Source of the DNA: Brevundimonas lenta
GTDB lineage: Bacteria; Pseudomonadota; Alphaproteobacteria; Caulobacterales; Caulobacteraceae
Direction: 5' to 3'
DNA: 64,000 bases
Assembly: GCF_014196335.1 (NCBI RefSeq)
Contig: NZ_JACIDM010000002.1
Coordinates: 1 to 64,000, forward strand
Notes under the pieces: generated by a model
Databases searched by the model: none
What the model saw: the letters and a program-made list of their open reading frames with translations, nothing else
Told to the model about the DNA's origin: nothing
Shown here: piece by piece, positions 32,871 to 41,409 of the stretch
Position numbering within the stretch: the stretch's first letter is position 1
Layout: every line of letters begins with the position of its first letter
Position numbers and translations under genes: made by a program

Positions 32871-32900
32871 GAAGGGCGGCGTCTTTCGACGCCGCCCTTC
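32871..32900. terminator. Hairpin between egtBD and the KGG gene
   Basis: GAAGGGCGGCGTC and GACGCCGCCCTTC form a perfect 13-base stem with a TTTC loop, right after the egtBD stop. T runs are weak on both sides. Its position between converging genes suggests a bidirectional barrier. Confidence 0.7.
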
Positions 32901-32927
32901 GGACGGATTTCCTTTGATCGTCAGCCG

Positions 32928-33152
32928 TTATTCTGCGGTGGGGGGACGTTCCCGGCTGCGGGAGCCGTGCGACGCCTCGCCGCCTTTTCTCCCCGCCTGG
33001 GCGGCAAGACTGCGGTCCTGCGAGAAGCTGCGTTTCTCGCTCGGTACGCTCGCGCCGCCCTTGCGGGCGATCTCGCGTTGTCGTTCCGGATCCATCGAGG
33101 CGAAGCCCCGCTTGGAGACGCCGGAGGCTCGGGTGGGCTGACCTTGAGCCAT
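32928..33152 (-). CDS. KGG-repeat stress-induced protein
   Basis: The 74-residue hydrophilic protein contains GFASMDPERQREIARKGGASVP and AAQAGRKGGEASHG, two copies of the KGG motif of the stress-induced KGG family (like E. coli GsiB/YciG relatives). Such proteins are small, disordered and made during general stress or desiccation. AAGGAA lies before the ATG. An EcfG-type promoter stands 41 bases upstream at 33193-33217, which supports general stress control. Confidence 0.88.
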   Translation of the reverse strand: MAQGQPTRASGVSKRGFASMDPERQREIARKGGASVPSEKRSFSQDRSLAAQAGRKGGEASHGSRSRERPPTAE

Positions 33153-33192
33153 CGGGGGTTCCTTTCGTGGCGACTGTGGCGGTTGGAGAGTG

Positions 33193-33217
33193 AACCCACT
33201 CGCTCCGCTCCGGTTCC
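33193..33217 (-). promoter_or_regulatory. EcfG-type promoter of the KGG gene
   Basis: On the minus strand GGAAC (33217-33213), a 16-base spacer and GGTT (33196-33193) match GGAAC-N16-xGTT. The downstream gene encodes a KGG stress protein, the kind of target expected for EcfG. Confidence 0.6.
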
Positions 33218-33272
33218 GGGGTCGCGGTCACACAAATGCGAACGAATCACAGGCCCCGCCTGGATTCGGCGT

Positions 33273-33431
33273 TCATCGACCGCCGTATGGCCGGGAGTCG
33301 TTGTCGTCCTGTTCGGGCTGGCTGGGCGGCACCTCAGCCGGCGTCTCGCCGGGATTGATGTCGGGACCGGGCGTATCCGGAGGCGTGATCTCGGGTTCTC
33401 CGCCCGGGCTGTCTGGATCGATAAAGGTCAT
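33273..33431 (-). CDS. Small acidic proline-rich protein (52 residues)
   Basis: This short gene starts at ATG 33431 behind a perfect AAGGAGG, five bases before the start. The product is 52 residues, beginning MTFIDPDSPGGEPEITPPD and ending NDSRPYGGR. It has about one quarter Pro, many Asp/Glu, no hydrophobic core, no signal, no Cys. It is therefore intrinsically disordered. It lies between the KGG gene and the membrane-anchored stress-like gene, so a stress role by association is possible. No known family is recognised. Confidence 0.7.
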   Translation of the reverse strand: MTFIDPDSPGGEPEITPPDTPGPDINPGETPAEVPPSQPEQDDNDSRPYGGR

Positions 33432-33569
33432 GACAACCTCCTTTCTCCCCACAGCAACGCCGGGCGTGACCGGCGTGTTGCATCACGATCAGGACGCACA
33501 GGCCGCCGGAACCCAGGACCCTGACGACGGATTGAATCCCGGCTTCCTCCCCACTCCCCGGAGCCCGTC

Positions 33570-33860
33570 ATGACCGAAACCTACACCGGCGATCCCGAAC
33601 CCGGCGACATCGACGAGGCGGCCGACGTTCCGTCCGCGCGGCTGGATCGGGAAGCCGACGCGATCCTTCAACGCGATGAGATGCGGTCCCTCGGCGTCCG
33701 CCCGATCCGGCAGGCCCTGCGCGAGGACGCCGGCCTGGTGCGCGACTGGGGACGCGTGCGCGCCAACCGCTTCCGCGGGGCGGTCGAGGAAGAGCCGATC
33801 CGCGCCTCGATCTATGCGCTGGGCATCGGCGTGCTGATCGGCCTGTTGATGTCCCGCTAG
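33570..33860 (+). CDS. Small membrane-anchored protein, ElaB/YqjD-like layout
   Basis: The 96-residue protein has an acidic N-terminal half, a central amphipathic region (RSLGVRPIRQALREDAGLVRDWGRVRANRFRGAVEEEPIRA) and one C-terminal helix ending in Arg (SIYALGIGVLIGLLMSR). This is the layout of ElaB/YqjD-type tail-anchored, ribosome- or membrane-associated stress proteins, but sequence similarity is only partial. The last bases overlap the convergent MBL gene by four. Function is inferred from layout only. Confidence 0.6.
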   Translation: MTETYTGDPEPGDIDEAADVPSARLDREADAILQRDEMRSLGVRPIRQALREDAGLVRDWGRVRANRFRGAVEEEPIRASIYALGIGVLIGLLMSR

Positions 33861-34558
33861 GACGGGCCGCTGGCGGGCCGGGCGATTGGGGCCTGCCGCA
33901 TCGCCGCGTCGGAGACGTAAGGATTGGTGCGCCGCTCGGCCCCGAAGGTCGAATGCGGCCCGTGGCCCGGAATGAAGGTGACGTCATCACCCAGCGGCCA
34001 GAGTTTGGTCGTGATGGCGTTCAGCAGCGCGCCGTGATCGCTCATCGGGAAGTCGGTGCGGCCGATCGATCCCTGGAACAGAACATCGCCGACCTGGGCG
34101 AAGCGGGCCTCCCGGTTGAAGAAGATGACGTGGCCCGGCGTATGGCCGGGGCAGTGCAGCACCTCCCACGTCGTCTCGCCCAGCGTGACCGTATCGCCAT
34201 CCGCCAGCCAGCGGGTGGGGGTGAAGGAGCGAACGTCCGGCATCCCGTACAGCTGGCCCTGCATCGGAATCTTCTCGATCCAGAACTGGTCCGCCTCGTG
34301 CGGGCCGATGATTTCCAGCCCGGTCTTCTCCTGCATCTCGGCCGCGCCGCCGGCATGATCCAGGTGGCCGTGGGTGATCCAGATGGCGTCCAGCGTCAGG
34401 CCCTGCTTCGCCACCGTGGCCAGCAAACCATCGACCGAGGCGCCCGGATCGATGATCGCCGCCTTCATCGTCTTGCGGCACCAGACGATGGTGCAGTTCT
34501 GCTGCAGCGGGGTGACCGGGACGACCGCGACACCGATCGGGGGAGGGGACTGGCTCAT
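33857..34558 (-). CDS. MBL-fold metallo-hydrolase (glyoxalase II-like)
   Basis: The 233-residue enzyme has the metallo-beta-lactamase motifs THGHLDHAGG (HxHxDH), a C-terminal metal His in LHCPGHTPGH, the bridging Asp in AQVGDVLFQGSIGRTDF, and FIPGHGP. This is the YcbL/glyoxalase II-like hydroxyacylglutathione hydrolase type. Two zinc or iron ions are expected. It starts at ATG 34558; an in-frame start at 34588 would add ten residues. It probably hydrolyses thioesters such as S-lactoylglutathione; true substrate unknown. Confidence 0.88.
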   Translation of the reverse strand: MSQSPPPIGVAVVPVTPLQQNCTIVWCRKTMKAAIIDPGASVDGLLATVAKQGLTLDAIWITHGHLDHAGGAAEMQEKTGLEIIGPHEADQFWIEKIPMQGQLYGMPDVRSFTPTRWLADGDTVTLGETTWEVLHCPGHTPGHVIFFNREARFAQVGDVLFQGSIGRTDFPMSDHGALLNAITTKLWPLGDDVTFIPGHGPHSTFGAERRTNPYVSDAAMRQAPIARPASGPS

Positions 34559-34742
34559 CCCGGCTGGATAGCCGAGGCGCGCGCGCACTGAAACCGCTGC
34601 GGCTCACGTTGACCTTTGGGGCCGTCCTCGACATAAGGGCGGGCTTCAAAGGCGCCGCCTCGCAAGGGCGGCCCTTATTGCTTTTCCAACACCGCGCGCG
34701 CCGTTCCCGGCATGTGCGCCCCAGAGCGTCAGAATCCCGACC

Positions 34743-36086
34743 ATGCAAGTCGTCGAAAAGTCCTCCGAAGGCCTGAGCCGCGTTATCGCGGTCACCATCC
34801 CCGCCGCCGAGCTGAACGCCAAGCTGGATGCGAAGCTGAAGGAAGTCGCGCCGCAGATGAAGCTGAAGGGCTTCCGTCCGGGCAAGGTGCCGACCGCCCA
34901 CGTGAAGAAGACCTTCGGTCGCGACCTGATGGGCGAGATCGTCAACAACGCGCTGAACGAGTCGAGCCAGAAGGCGCTGGACGAGGCCAAGGTGCGCCCC
35001 GCCGCCCCGGCCGAGATGAAGCTGACGTCCGACATGGACAAGGTCATCGCCGGTCAGGACGACCTGGCCTACGAAATGTCGCTGGAAGTCATGCCCGACT
35101 TCACCCCGACCGACATCAAGAAGCTGAAGCTGGACCGCCCGACCTATGAGGCGTCCGACGCCGACCTGGACGAGGCTCTCACCGAGCTGGCCGGCCAGGC
35201 CAAGTCGTACGAGGACAAGACCGGCAAGTCGGTCAAGGCCGCCGAAGGCGACCAGCTGACCATCGACTTCCTCGGCAAGATCGACGGCGAGGCCTTCGAG
35301 GGCGGCGCCGCCACCGACGCCGACCTGGTGATCGGTTCGAACCGCTTCATCCCGGGCTTCGAAGAGCAGCTGAAGGGCGCCAAGGTCGGCGAAGAGAAGA
35401 CCATCGAGGTCACGTTCCCCGACAACTACCAGGCCAGCCACCTGGCCGGTAAGGCCGCGACCTTCGACATCACCGTCAAGGCCATCAAGGCCGAGGCTCC
35501 CGCCAAGGTCGACGAGGACTTCGCCAAGCGCATCGGCCTCGAGTCGCTGGACAAGCTCAAGGAGCTCCTGCGCGCCAACCTGAACCAGCAATACACCGGC
35601 GCCGCCCGCTTCAAGCTGAAGCGCGCCCTGCTGGACCAGCTGGACAAGGCCCACGACTTCCCGCTGCCGCCGAAGATGGTGGACGCCGAGTTCGACGGCA
35701 TCTGGCAACAGGTCGAGGCCGACAAGGCCGCCGGCCGTCTGCCGGAAGAGGACGCCAAGAAGTCCGACAAGAAGCTCAAGGAAGAGTACCGCGCGATCGC
35801 CGAGCGCCGCGTGCGCCTGGGCCTGGTGCTGGCCGAGATCGGCCGCGCCAACAACGTGACCGTCTCTGACCAGGAGCTGAACAACGCCATCATGAACGAA
35901 GCCCGCAACTATCCGGGTCAGGAGCGTCAGGTGCTGGAGTTCTACCGCCAGAACCCGAACGCCGCCGCCCAGATGCGCGCGCCGATCTACGAGGAGAAGG
36001 TCTGCGACCTGATCTTCGGGACCGCCAAGGTGACCGACACGCCGATCACCAAGGAAGAGCTGCTGAAGGAAGAAGACGAGGTCTGA
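34743..36086 (+). CDS. tig: Trigger factor
   Basis: The 447-residue ribosome-bound chaperone contains the ribosome-docking signature GFRPGKVP (here KGFRPGKVPTAHVKKTFG, about 41-58), a central FKBP-type PPIase domain (about 155-245, AEGDQLTIDFLGKIDGEAFEGG), and the helical chaperone arms. It binds L23 and shelters nascent chains. It heads the clp locus as in Caulobacter. A terminator follows, so the downstream genes are separately transcribed. Confidence 0.97.
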   Translation: MQVVEKSSEGLSRVIAVTIPAAELNAKLDAKLKEVAPQMKLKGFRPGKVPTAHVKKTFGRDLMGEIVNNALNESSQKALDEAKVRPAAPAEMKLTSDMDKVIAGQDDLAYEMSLEVMPDFTPTDIKKLKLDRPTYEASDADLDEALTELAGQAKSYEDKTGKSVKAAEGDQLTIDFLGKIDGEAFEGGAATDADLVIGSNRFIPGFEEQLKGAKVGEEKTIEVTFPDNYQASHLAGKAATFDITVKAIKAEAPAKVDEDFAKRIGLESLDKLKELLRANLNQQYTGAARFKLKRALLDQLDKAHDFPLPPKMVDAEFDGIWQQVEADKAAGRLPEEDAKKSDKKLKEEYRAIAERRVRLGLVLAEIGRANNVTVSDQELNNAIMNEARNYPGQERQVLEFYRQNPNAAAQMRAPIYEEKVCDLIFGTAKVTDTPITKEELLKEEDEV

Positions 36087-36113
36087 TCGACTCCGTCATT
36101 CCGACGAAATCAC

Positions 36114-36148
36114 CGGGCCGTCGCTGCATCGCAGCGGCGGCCCGTTTT
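36114..36148 (+). terminator. Rho-independent terminator of tig
   Basis: CGGGCCGTCGCTGC pairs with GCAGCGGCGGCCCG (one G:T pair) and is followed by TTTT. It lies 28 bases downstream of the trigger factor stop. Confidence 0.85.
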
Positions 36149-36246
36149 CGTTGGGCCGGGCGTCGGCGCCAGCCGATTCGTCCGCGTGCCGAACAGTGGC
36201 GTATGGTGGGCTGTCGGCCCCGGCGGCCGCAGAGACGGAGGCCAGG

Positions 36247-37125
36247 ATGATCGGACTGATCAGCGTGGCGGCGGCGGCCCTGGCGCTGTCTGCGCCGCAG
36301 GACGCGCCTCCGCAGACCACGCTTCCGGATGTCGTGGTCGAAGGCCGCAATCTCGAGGAGCTCGTCCGCGGCTTCGTCGAGGAGGTCGGCGCGCCCGTCG
36401 GCGACTACGGCCCGGCGCGGTGGGATCGCAGCGTCTGCATCGGCGTCGTCAATCTTCGCCGGGAGCTGGCGCAGCAGATGATCGACCGGATGTCGGCCGT
36501 CGCGCTGGAGGTGGGGCTCGAGCCCGGCCAACCCGGCTGCAGGCCGAATGTGCTGGTCATCGCCGCGGCGGACGGCGGCGAGATGGCTCGCGCGCTGGTC
36601 GAGGCGCGCCCCGGCCTGTTCCTGACCCACGTCAGCGGCGCCAACCAGAGCCGGAGCGAACTGGCCGACTTCCAGGCGACCGATCGGCCGGTGCGCTGGT
36701 GGCACATCAGCCTGCCGGTCGATTCCGACACCGGACAGGCCGCGGTCCGCATGCCCGGCTATGGACCGGCCGCGACTGGAAACACCTTCGCATCCCGCCT
36801 TCGCACCGGCATCCAGTCCGACCTGCAGCGGGTCTTCATCATCGTCGACTTCAACCGCGCCGGCGGCGCCAACCTCATCCAGATCAGCGACTATGTCGCG
36901 ATGGTTGCGCTGGCGCAGATCGATCCGGACGCGCAGACGGCCGGCTACGACACCGTGCTGAACCTGTTCGGCAGCCCGGAGACGCTGCCGCGGATAACCG
37001 ATTGGGACCTGTCGTATCTGCGGGCGCTGTACAGCGCTGAGCTGGATCAGGCGCGGGCGAACGCGCAGAGCAACGAGGTGGCGAGGGGTATGGCGCGCGA
37101 CCAACGACGCGACGGCGACGAGTAA
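36247..37125 (+). CDS. Secreted hypothetical protein, paralogue A
   Basis: The 292-residue protein has an N-terminal signal-like segment (MIGLISVAAAALALSAPQ). The mature region shares its layout with the next gene: DVVVEGRNLEELVRGFVEEVG, RWDRSVCIGVVNLRRELAQQMIDR, GCRPNVLVIA, PVRWWHISLPVDSDTGQAA, ISDYVAMVALAQIDP, YDTVLNLF and a final DLSYLRALYS. Two cysteines (in VCIGV and GCRPNV) likely form a disulfide. GGAGG precedes ATG 36247. No known domain; the family seems limited to Caulobacterales-type genomes. It may be an envelope protein, exact role unknown. Confidence 0.7.
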   Translation: MIGLISVAAAALALSAPQDAPPQTTLPDVVVEGRNLEELVRGFVEEVGAPVGDYGPARWDRSVCIGVVNLRRELAQQMIDRMSAVALEVGLEPGQPGCRPNVLVIAAADGGEMARALVEARPGLFLTHVSGANQSRSELADFQATDRPVRWWHISLPVDSDTGQAAVRMPGYGPAATGNTFASRLRTGIQSDLQRVFIIVDFNRAGGANLIQISDYVAMVALAQIDPDAQTAGYDTVLNLFGSPETLPRITDWDLSYLRALYSAELDQARANAQSNEVARGMARDQRRDGDE

Positions 37126-37215
37126 CGCAATTTCCGCAGGAAGGCGGCGACCGGGGAAGACGACAAGCTCTGCCGGGTGTAGGGTCGCAGGACAACTTTT
37201 GCGGGGATTTTTGTA

Positions 37216-38130
37216 ATGTTGCCTGCTCTGCTTTCCGCTCTCGTCCTGACCGGCGCGCCGCAGACGCCGCCTCCGGCGAGCGCTCCGGCCGCCGCCCGCC
37301 AGGACCCGGTCCAGCTTGAAGAGGTCGTGGTCGAGGCGCGGCGCCTTGAGGAGGCGACCCGGCAGTTCGTCGAGCAGATCGGCTCGCCGCCGCCCGGAAC
37401 GCGTCCCGGGCGCTGGAACGGCCCGATCTGCATGAGCGTCACCGGCATGCGCGCCGACGTCGCCCAGTTCATGATCGATCGCGTGGCCATCGCGGCGCTC
37501 GACGCCGGCGTCGACGTCGAAGGGCCCGGCTGCCGTCCGAACGTGATCATCCTGGCGACCAGCGACGGCCCGGGTCTGGCCAACGAGATGGTCGAGCGAG
37601 TCGGTCTGGGTTTCCGCCCGGCGGTCAGCAGCACCAATCTGGGGCGTGACGCCCTGAATCATTTCCGCACGGCGGACGTCCCGGTGCGCTGGTGGCACGT
37701 GACCGTCCCGGTCGAGCCCCAGTCCGGCCAGGTGGCGATCGCTTTCCGCGGTCAGGAAGCGCCGACCCTGACGGTGCGTGATGCGTCGCGACTGCGTTCG
37801 AACGTCCGGTACGACATCGGCTGGGCGATCATCATCGTCGACTTCAGCATGACGGAAGGCGAGCCGCTGGGCGCTGTCGCCGACTATGTGGCCATGGCGA
37901 CGCTGACCCAGCTGGATCCGTTCGCCGACATGCGGGGCCTGGACACGATCCTGAACCTGTTCGAGCGAGGGTCGGACGTGACCAGCCTGACCAGCTGGGA
38001 CAAGGACTACCTGACGGCGCTGTACAGCTCGCGCGCCGACCGGGCGACCGAGGCCCAGCAGATCAACGACATGGTCACCCGGATGAACCAGGTGCGACGC
38101 GAGGAACCGGAGACGCCGGCGGACGATTGA
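37216..38130 (+). CDS. Secreted hypothetical protein, paralogue B
   Basis: The 304-residue homologue of the preceding gene product shares EEVVVEARRLEEATRQFVEQIG, RWNGPICMSVTGMRADVAQFMIDR, GCRPNVIILATSDG, PVRWWHVTVPVEPQSGQVA, VADYVAMATLTQLDP, LDTILNLF and WDKDYLTALYSS with it. Signal peptide at the N-terminus (MLPALLSALVLTGAPQ), the same cysteine pair, and a Gln/Arg/Glu-rich tail. The two genes are 90 bases apart on the same strand, a tandem duplication that has diverged widely. Function unknown. Confidence 0.7.
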   Translation: MLPALLSALVLTGAPQTPPPASAPAAARQDPVQLEEVVVEARRLEEATRQFVEQIGSPPPGTRPGRWNGPICMSVTGMRADVAQFMIDRVAIAALDAGVDVEGPGCRPNVIILATSDGPGLANEMVERVGLGFRPAVSSTNLGRDALNHFRTADVPVRWWHVTVPVEPQSGQVAIAFRGQEAPTLTVRDASRLRSNVRYDIGWAIIIVDFSMTEGEPLGAVADYVAMATLTQLDPFADMRGLDTILNLFERGSDVTSLTSWDKDYLTALYSSRADRATEAQQINDMVTRMNQVRREEPETPADD

Positions 38131-38226
38131 TCCGCCCGCCTTGCGTCAACGCTCTGGCAACGCGATATCCTGTCCAACAGGGAGGCGACCGTTGAGTCGC
38201 GCTCCAATGCATCCGAGAAGGCCTGA

Positions 38227-38874
38227 ATGCGCGATCCGATCGAACTTCTGAACATGAACCTCGTCCCCATGGTGGTGGAGCAATCCAGCCGGGGCGAGCG
38301 GGCCTTCGACATCTTCTCCCGCCTGTTGCGTGAGCGGATCATCTTCCTGACCGGGCCTTTCGAGGACGGCATGGCGTCGCTGATCTGCGCCCAGCTGCTG
38401 TTCCTGGAGTCGGAGAACCCGAAGAAGGAAATCAGCATGTACATCAACAGCCCCGGCGGACAGGTGTCCTCGGCGCTCGCGATCTACGACACCATGCAAT
38501 ACATCCGCTCGCCGGTTTCGACGGTCTGCATGGGCATGGCCGCCTCGGCCGGCTCGCTGATCCTGACCGCCGGCGCCGCCGGCCAGCGCGTGGCCCTGCC
38601 GAACGCGCGGGTCATGGTGCACCAGCCCTCGGGCGGCTTCCGCGGCCAGGCCTCGGACATCGAGCGTCACGCCGAGGACATCCGCTACACCAAGCGCCGC
38701 CTGAATGAGATCTACGTCCACCACACCGGCCGGACGTACGAGGAAGTCGAGCAGACGCTGGACCGCGACCACTTCATGAGCGCCGAGGAAGCCAAGGCCT
38801 GGGGCATCGTCGACCACGTCTACGACCGCCGCGAACAGGCCGACGAGGACGGCGTGAAGACGCCGGGCTCCTGA
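38227..38874 (+). CDS. clpP: ATP-dependent Clp protease proteolytic subunit ClpP
   Basis: The 215-residue serine protease has its catalytic Ser in [12 protein letters not shown], His in [11 protein letters not shown] and Asp in the following [13 protein letters not shown] region; the handle and N-terminal loops are normal. It forms the 14-mer chamber used with ClpX (40112-41389) and ClpA (11502-13811), both in this window. In Caulobacter ClpXP removes CtrA and is essential. It is followed by a strong terminator. Confidence 0.97.
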   Translation: MRDPIELLNMNLVPMVVEQSSRGERAFDIFSRLLRERIIFLTGPFEDGMASLICAQLLFLESENPKKEISMYINSPGGQVSSALAIYDTMQYIRSPVSTVCMGMAASAGSLILTAGAAGQRVALPNARVMVHQPSGGFRGQASDIERHAEDIRYTKRRLNEIYVHHTGRTYEEVEQTLDRDHFMSAEEAKAWGIVDHVYDRREQADEDGVKTPGS

Positions 38875-38898
38875 GCCTCAGCGACAACCTGACGATCA

Positions 38899-38933
38899 GG
38901 GGCGCGCCGTAACCGGTGCGCCCCTTTTCTTTT
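38899..38933 (+). terminator. Rho-independent terminator of clpP
   Basis: GGGGCGCGCC and GGTGCGCCCC form a 10-base stem with a GTAACC loop, followed by TTTTCTTTT. Confidence 0.88.
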
Positions 38934-38949
38934 GTGCTATCAGGCGGCC

Positions 38950-39270
38950 ATGCAATTCACGCGCGACACCAGCGGGACCGTCGAGGTCGAGGGCGACATC
39001 TACGAGTGGGAGATCCGCCGCCAGCCGCAGCCGAAGTCCGGCGGCAAGTGGGACGGCATGGCCATCACCCTGCGCCTGCAGGAATTCCAGCGTGAGGCCG
39101 TGGTCCAGTTCCCCATGCCGATGGGCGCGAACGGGCGACCCGTCATGGAAAAGCAGCGCATCAACGTCGACGCGGTGCGCAACGCCGTCACGTCCGTGAT
39201 CGAAGCGGGCTGGAATCCCACCTCGCGCGGGAAGCCCATGGTTTTCGACGTCGACGCTGACGGTTTTTGA
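38950..39270 (+). CDS. Conserved hypothetical protein (106 residues)
   Basis: A soluble 106-residue protein begins MQFTRDTSGTVEVEGDIYEWEIRRQPQPKSGGKWDGMAITLRL and ends TSRGKPMVFDVDADGF. It looks like a small beta-rich fold. I chose ATG 38950; an in-frame start at 38932 lies in the clpP terminator. It converges on the cicA-like gene three bases away. I do not recognise the family, but the clean codon usage and placement inside the clp locus support a real gene. Confidence 0.72.
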   Translation: MQFTRDTSGTVEVEGDIYEWEIRRQPQPKSGGKWDGMAITLRLQEFQREAVVQFPMPMGANGRPVMEKQRINVDAVRNAVTSVIEAGWNPTSRGKPMVFDVDADGF

Positions 39271-39273
39271 CCC

Positions 39274-39921
39274 TTAGGGGCGGGCGGTGAAGACCCGGAA
39301 GCCCTTCTCCCCGGCGATCGCGATCATTTCGGTGTCGCCGGAGGTGTCGCCATAGGCGGCGGCCAGCCTCACATCGTCGCCATAGACGGCGCGCAGGCGG
39401 CGCACCTTTTCCTCGCCGCGGCAGTTGGCGCTGGCGAAGGCCCCGGTGACGCGGTCGTCGCCGTCGAACACCAGCTGGGTCCCCAGCAGGGCCTCGGCGC
39501 CGAGGCGGCGGGCGAAGGGGGCGACGGTGGTTTCCGGGCTGGCGGTGACGATGACGCGATGCGCGCCCCTGGCGCCCCAGTCGTTCCAGACCCTCAGGGC
39601 GTCGGGCCGCATGAATCGGTCCCACATCTCTCCGGCGAAGGTTTCCGCGTCGGCTTCCAGTTCGGTGCGTGAAACGCCCTTCAGGAACTCGCGCACCGAC
39701 GCCGCCTTGATGCGTCCGCGATCGCGGTCGGTGGCGTAATTCGCCACCGCCGGCGCCATTTTTACGAGACCCAGCGCCCAGCCGCCGGCGCCCGCGCGCC
39801 AACGCAGGAAGGCGGTGAAGCTGTCGCGAATGGTCAGGGTGCCGTCGAAATCGAATGCGACGATCGGCGTATCCGGCTGAACGGTCTGGCGAAATCCGCC
39901 GTCGCTCCCCATGTCAGTCAT
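39274..39921 (-). CDS. cicA: HAD-superfamily (subfamily IB) phosphatase, CicA-like
   Basis: The 215-residue HAD hydrolase has motif I AFDFDGTLTIRDSF, motif II (RVIVTASPE), and motif III/IV AAAYGDTSGDTEMI, of the phosphoserine phosphatase-like IB group. In C. crescentus the gene between clpP and clpX, on the opposite strand to clpX, is cicA, a HAD protein whose correct dosage is needed for normal growth and shape. The position, orientation and family are the same here, so I use that symbol with moderate certainty. Substrate unknown. Confidence 0.78.
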   Translation of the reverse strand: MTDMGSDGGFRQTVQPDTPIVAFDFDGTLTIRDSFTAFLRWRAGAGGWALGLVKMAPAVANYATDRDRGRIKAASVREFLKGVSRTELEADAETFAGEMWDRFMRPDALRVWNDWGARGAHRVIVTASPETTVAPFARRLGAEALLGTQLVFDGDDRVTGAFASANCRGEEKVRRLRAVYGDDVRLAAAYGDTSGDTEMIAIAGEKGFRVFTARP

Positions 39922-40111
39922 TCGCGGCGATCCCCATCAACAATGAACGTCCTAAAACCATCCACGGCCACGCTTTCGCGGGGTTGTAGAGGGCGCGGGG
40001 ATGGGTGATTGTCAATTTTTGAAGACCTTTGCGCCCATTGTTCGGGAATCAAACGCGAAGGAAGCGCTTTCGGCCTCATATCGGGGTTGATCGCGGGAGT
40101 GAGAAGGGTCG

Positions 40112-41389
40112 ATGACCAAAGCCGCCGGCACAGACGCTAAAAGCACCCTCTACTGCTCGTTCTGCGGAAAGAGCCAGCACGAGGTGCGCAAGCTTATCGC
40201 CGGGCCGACTGTTTTCATCTGTGATGAATGCGTCGAGCTCTGCATGGATATCATCCGTGAAGAGCACAAAATCTCGTTCTCCAAGGCCAAGGACGGCGTC
40301 CCGAGCCCGAAGGAGATCCGGGAGGTTCTTGACGACTATGTGATCGGCCAGTCGCACGCCAAGAAGGTGCTGAGCGTCGCCGTTCACAACCACTACAAGC
40401 GCCTCAACCACGCGACGAAGAACAACGACGTCGAACTGGCCAAGTCGAACATCATGCTCATCGGGCCGACCGGCTCGGGCAAGACGCTGCTGGCCCAGAC
40501 GCTGGCGCGCATCATCGACGTGCCCTTCACCATGGCCGACGCCACGACGCTGACCGAAGCCGGTTACGTCGGTGAAGACGTCGAGAACATCATCCTCAAG
40601 CTGCTCCAGGCCTCGGACTACAACGTCGAGCGGGCCCAGCGCGGCATCGTCTACATCGACGAAATCGACAAGATTTCGCGCAAGTCGGACAACCCGTCGA
40701 TCACCCGCGACGTGTCGGGCGAAGGCGTGCAGCAGGCCCTGCTGAAGATCATGGAAGGCACCGTCGCCTCCGTGCCCCCGCAGGGCGGCCGCAAGCATCC
40801 GCAGCAGGAGTTCCTGCAGGTCGACACCGCCAACATCCTGTTCATCGTCGGCGGCGCGTTCGCCGGCCTCGAGAAGGTGATCGCGGCGCGCGGTGAGGGG
40901 GCCTCGATCGGCTTCGGCGCCAAGGTCAAGGAAATCGACGAGCGCCGCACGGGCGACATCCTCAAGGGTGTCGAGCCGGACGATCTGATGCGCTTCGGCC
41001 TGATCCCCGAGTTCATCGGCCGTCTGCCGGTTCTGGCGACCCTGGAGGACCTCGACGAGGAAGCCCTGGTTAAGATCCTGACCGAGCCGAAGAACGCCCT
41101 GGTCAAGCAGTACAAGCGCCTGTTCGAGATGGAGAACGTCGACCTGACGTTCACCGACGACGCGCTGATCGCCGTCGCCAAGAAGGCCATCACCCGTAAG
41201 ACCGGCGCGCGCGGACTGCGCTCGATCCTGGAAGGCATCCTGCTCGAAACCATGTTCGAGCTGCCGACCTTCGAGGGCGTCGAGGAAGTCGTGGTCAACG
41301 CCGAGGTCATCGAGGGCAAGGCCCAGCCTCTGCTCATCTACGCCGAAACCAAGGGCAAGAAGACGGCGACGCCTGACAGCGCCGCCTGA
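40112..41389 (+). CDS. clpX: ATP-dependent Clp protease ATP-binding subunit ClpX
   Basis: The 425-residue AAA+ unfoldase has a C4 zinc-binding domain ([11 protein letters not shown]...[10 protein letters not shown], about 14-44), Walker A GPTGSGKT, Walker [11 protein letters not shown], the pore GYVGED region, and the ClpP-docking IGF tripeptide ([10 protein letters not shown]). It hands proteins such as CtrA to ClpP in Caulobacter. It is divergent from the cicA-like gene (190-base gap). Confidence 0.97.
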   Translation: MTKAAGTDAKSTLYCSFCGKSQHEVRKLIAGPTVFICDECVELCMDIIREEHKISFSKAKDGVPSPKEIREVLDDYVIGQSHAKKVLSVAVHNHYKRLNHATKNNDVELAKSNIMLIGPTGSGKTLLAQTLARIIDVPFTMADATTLTEAGYVGEDVENIILKLLQASDYNVERAQRGIVYIDEIDKISRKSDNPSITRDVSGEGVQQALLKIMEGTVASVPPQGGRKHPQQEFLQVDTANILFIVGGAFAGLEKVIAARGEGASIGFGAKVKEIDERRTGDILKGVEPDDLMRFGLIPEFIGRLPVLATLEDLDEEALVKILTEPKNALVKQYKRLFEMENVDLTFTDDALIAVAKKAITRKTGARGLRSILEGILLETMFELPTFEGVEEVVVNAEVIEGKAQPLLIYAETKGKKTATPDSAA

Positions 41390-41409
41390 CACCCTGAGCG
41401 AGGGCCTGT

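Noticed and set aside
33508..33533. A possible EcfG promoter before the ElaB-like gene (GGAAC then GGAT/GATT at 16-17 bases)
   Set aside because: The -10 lacks the conserved GTT, so the match is too weak to list.
40011..40045. A possible sigma32 promoter before clpX (TTGAA then CCCAT)
   Set aside because: The spacing is only 10 bases, shorter than any known RpoH promoter.
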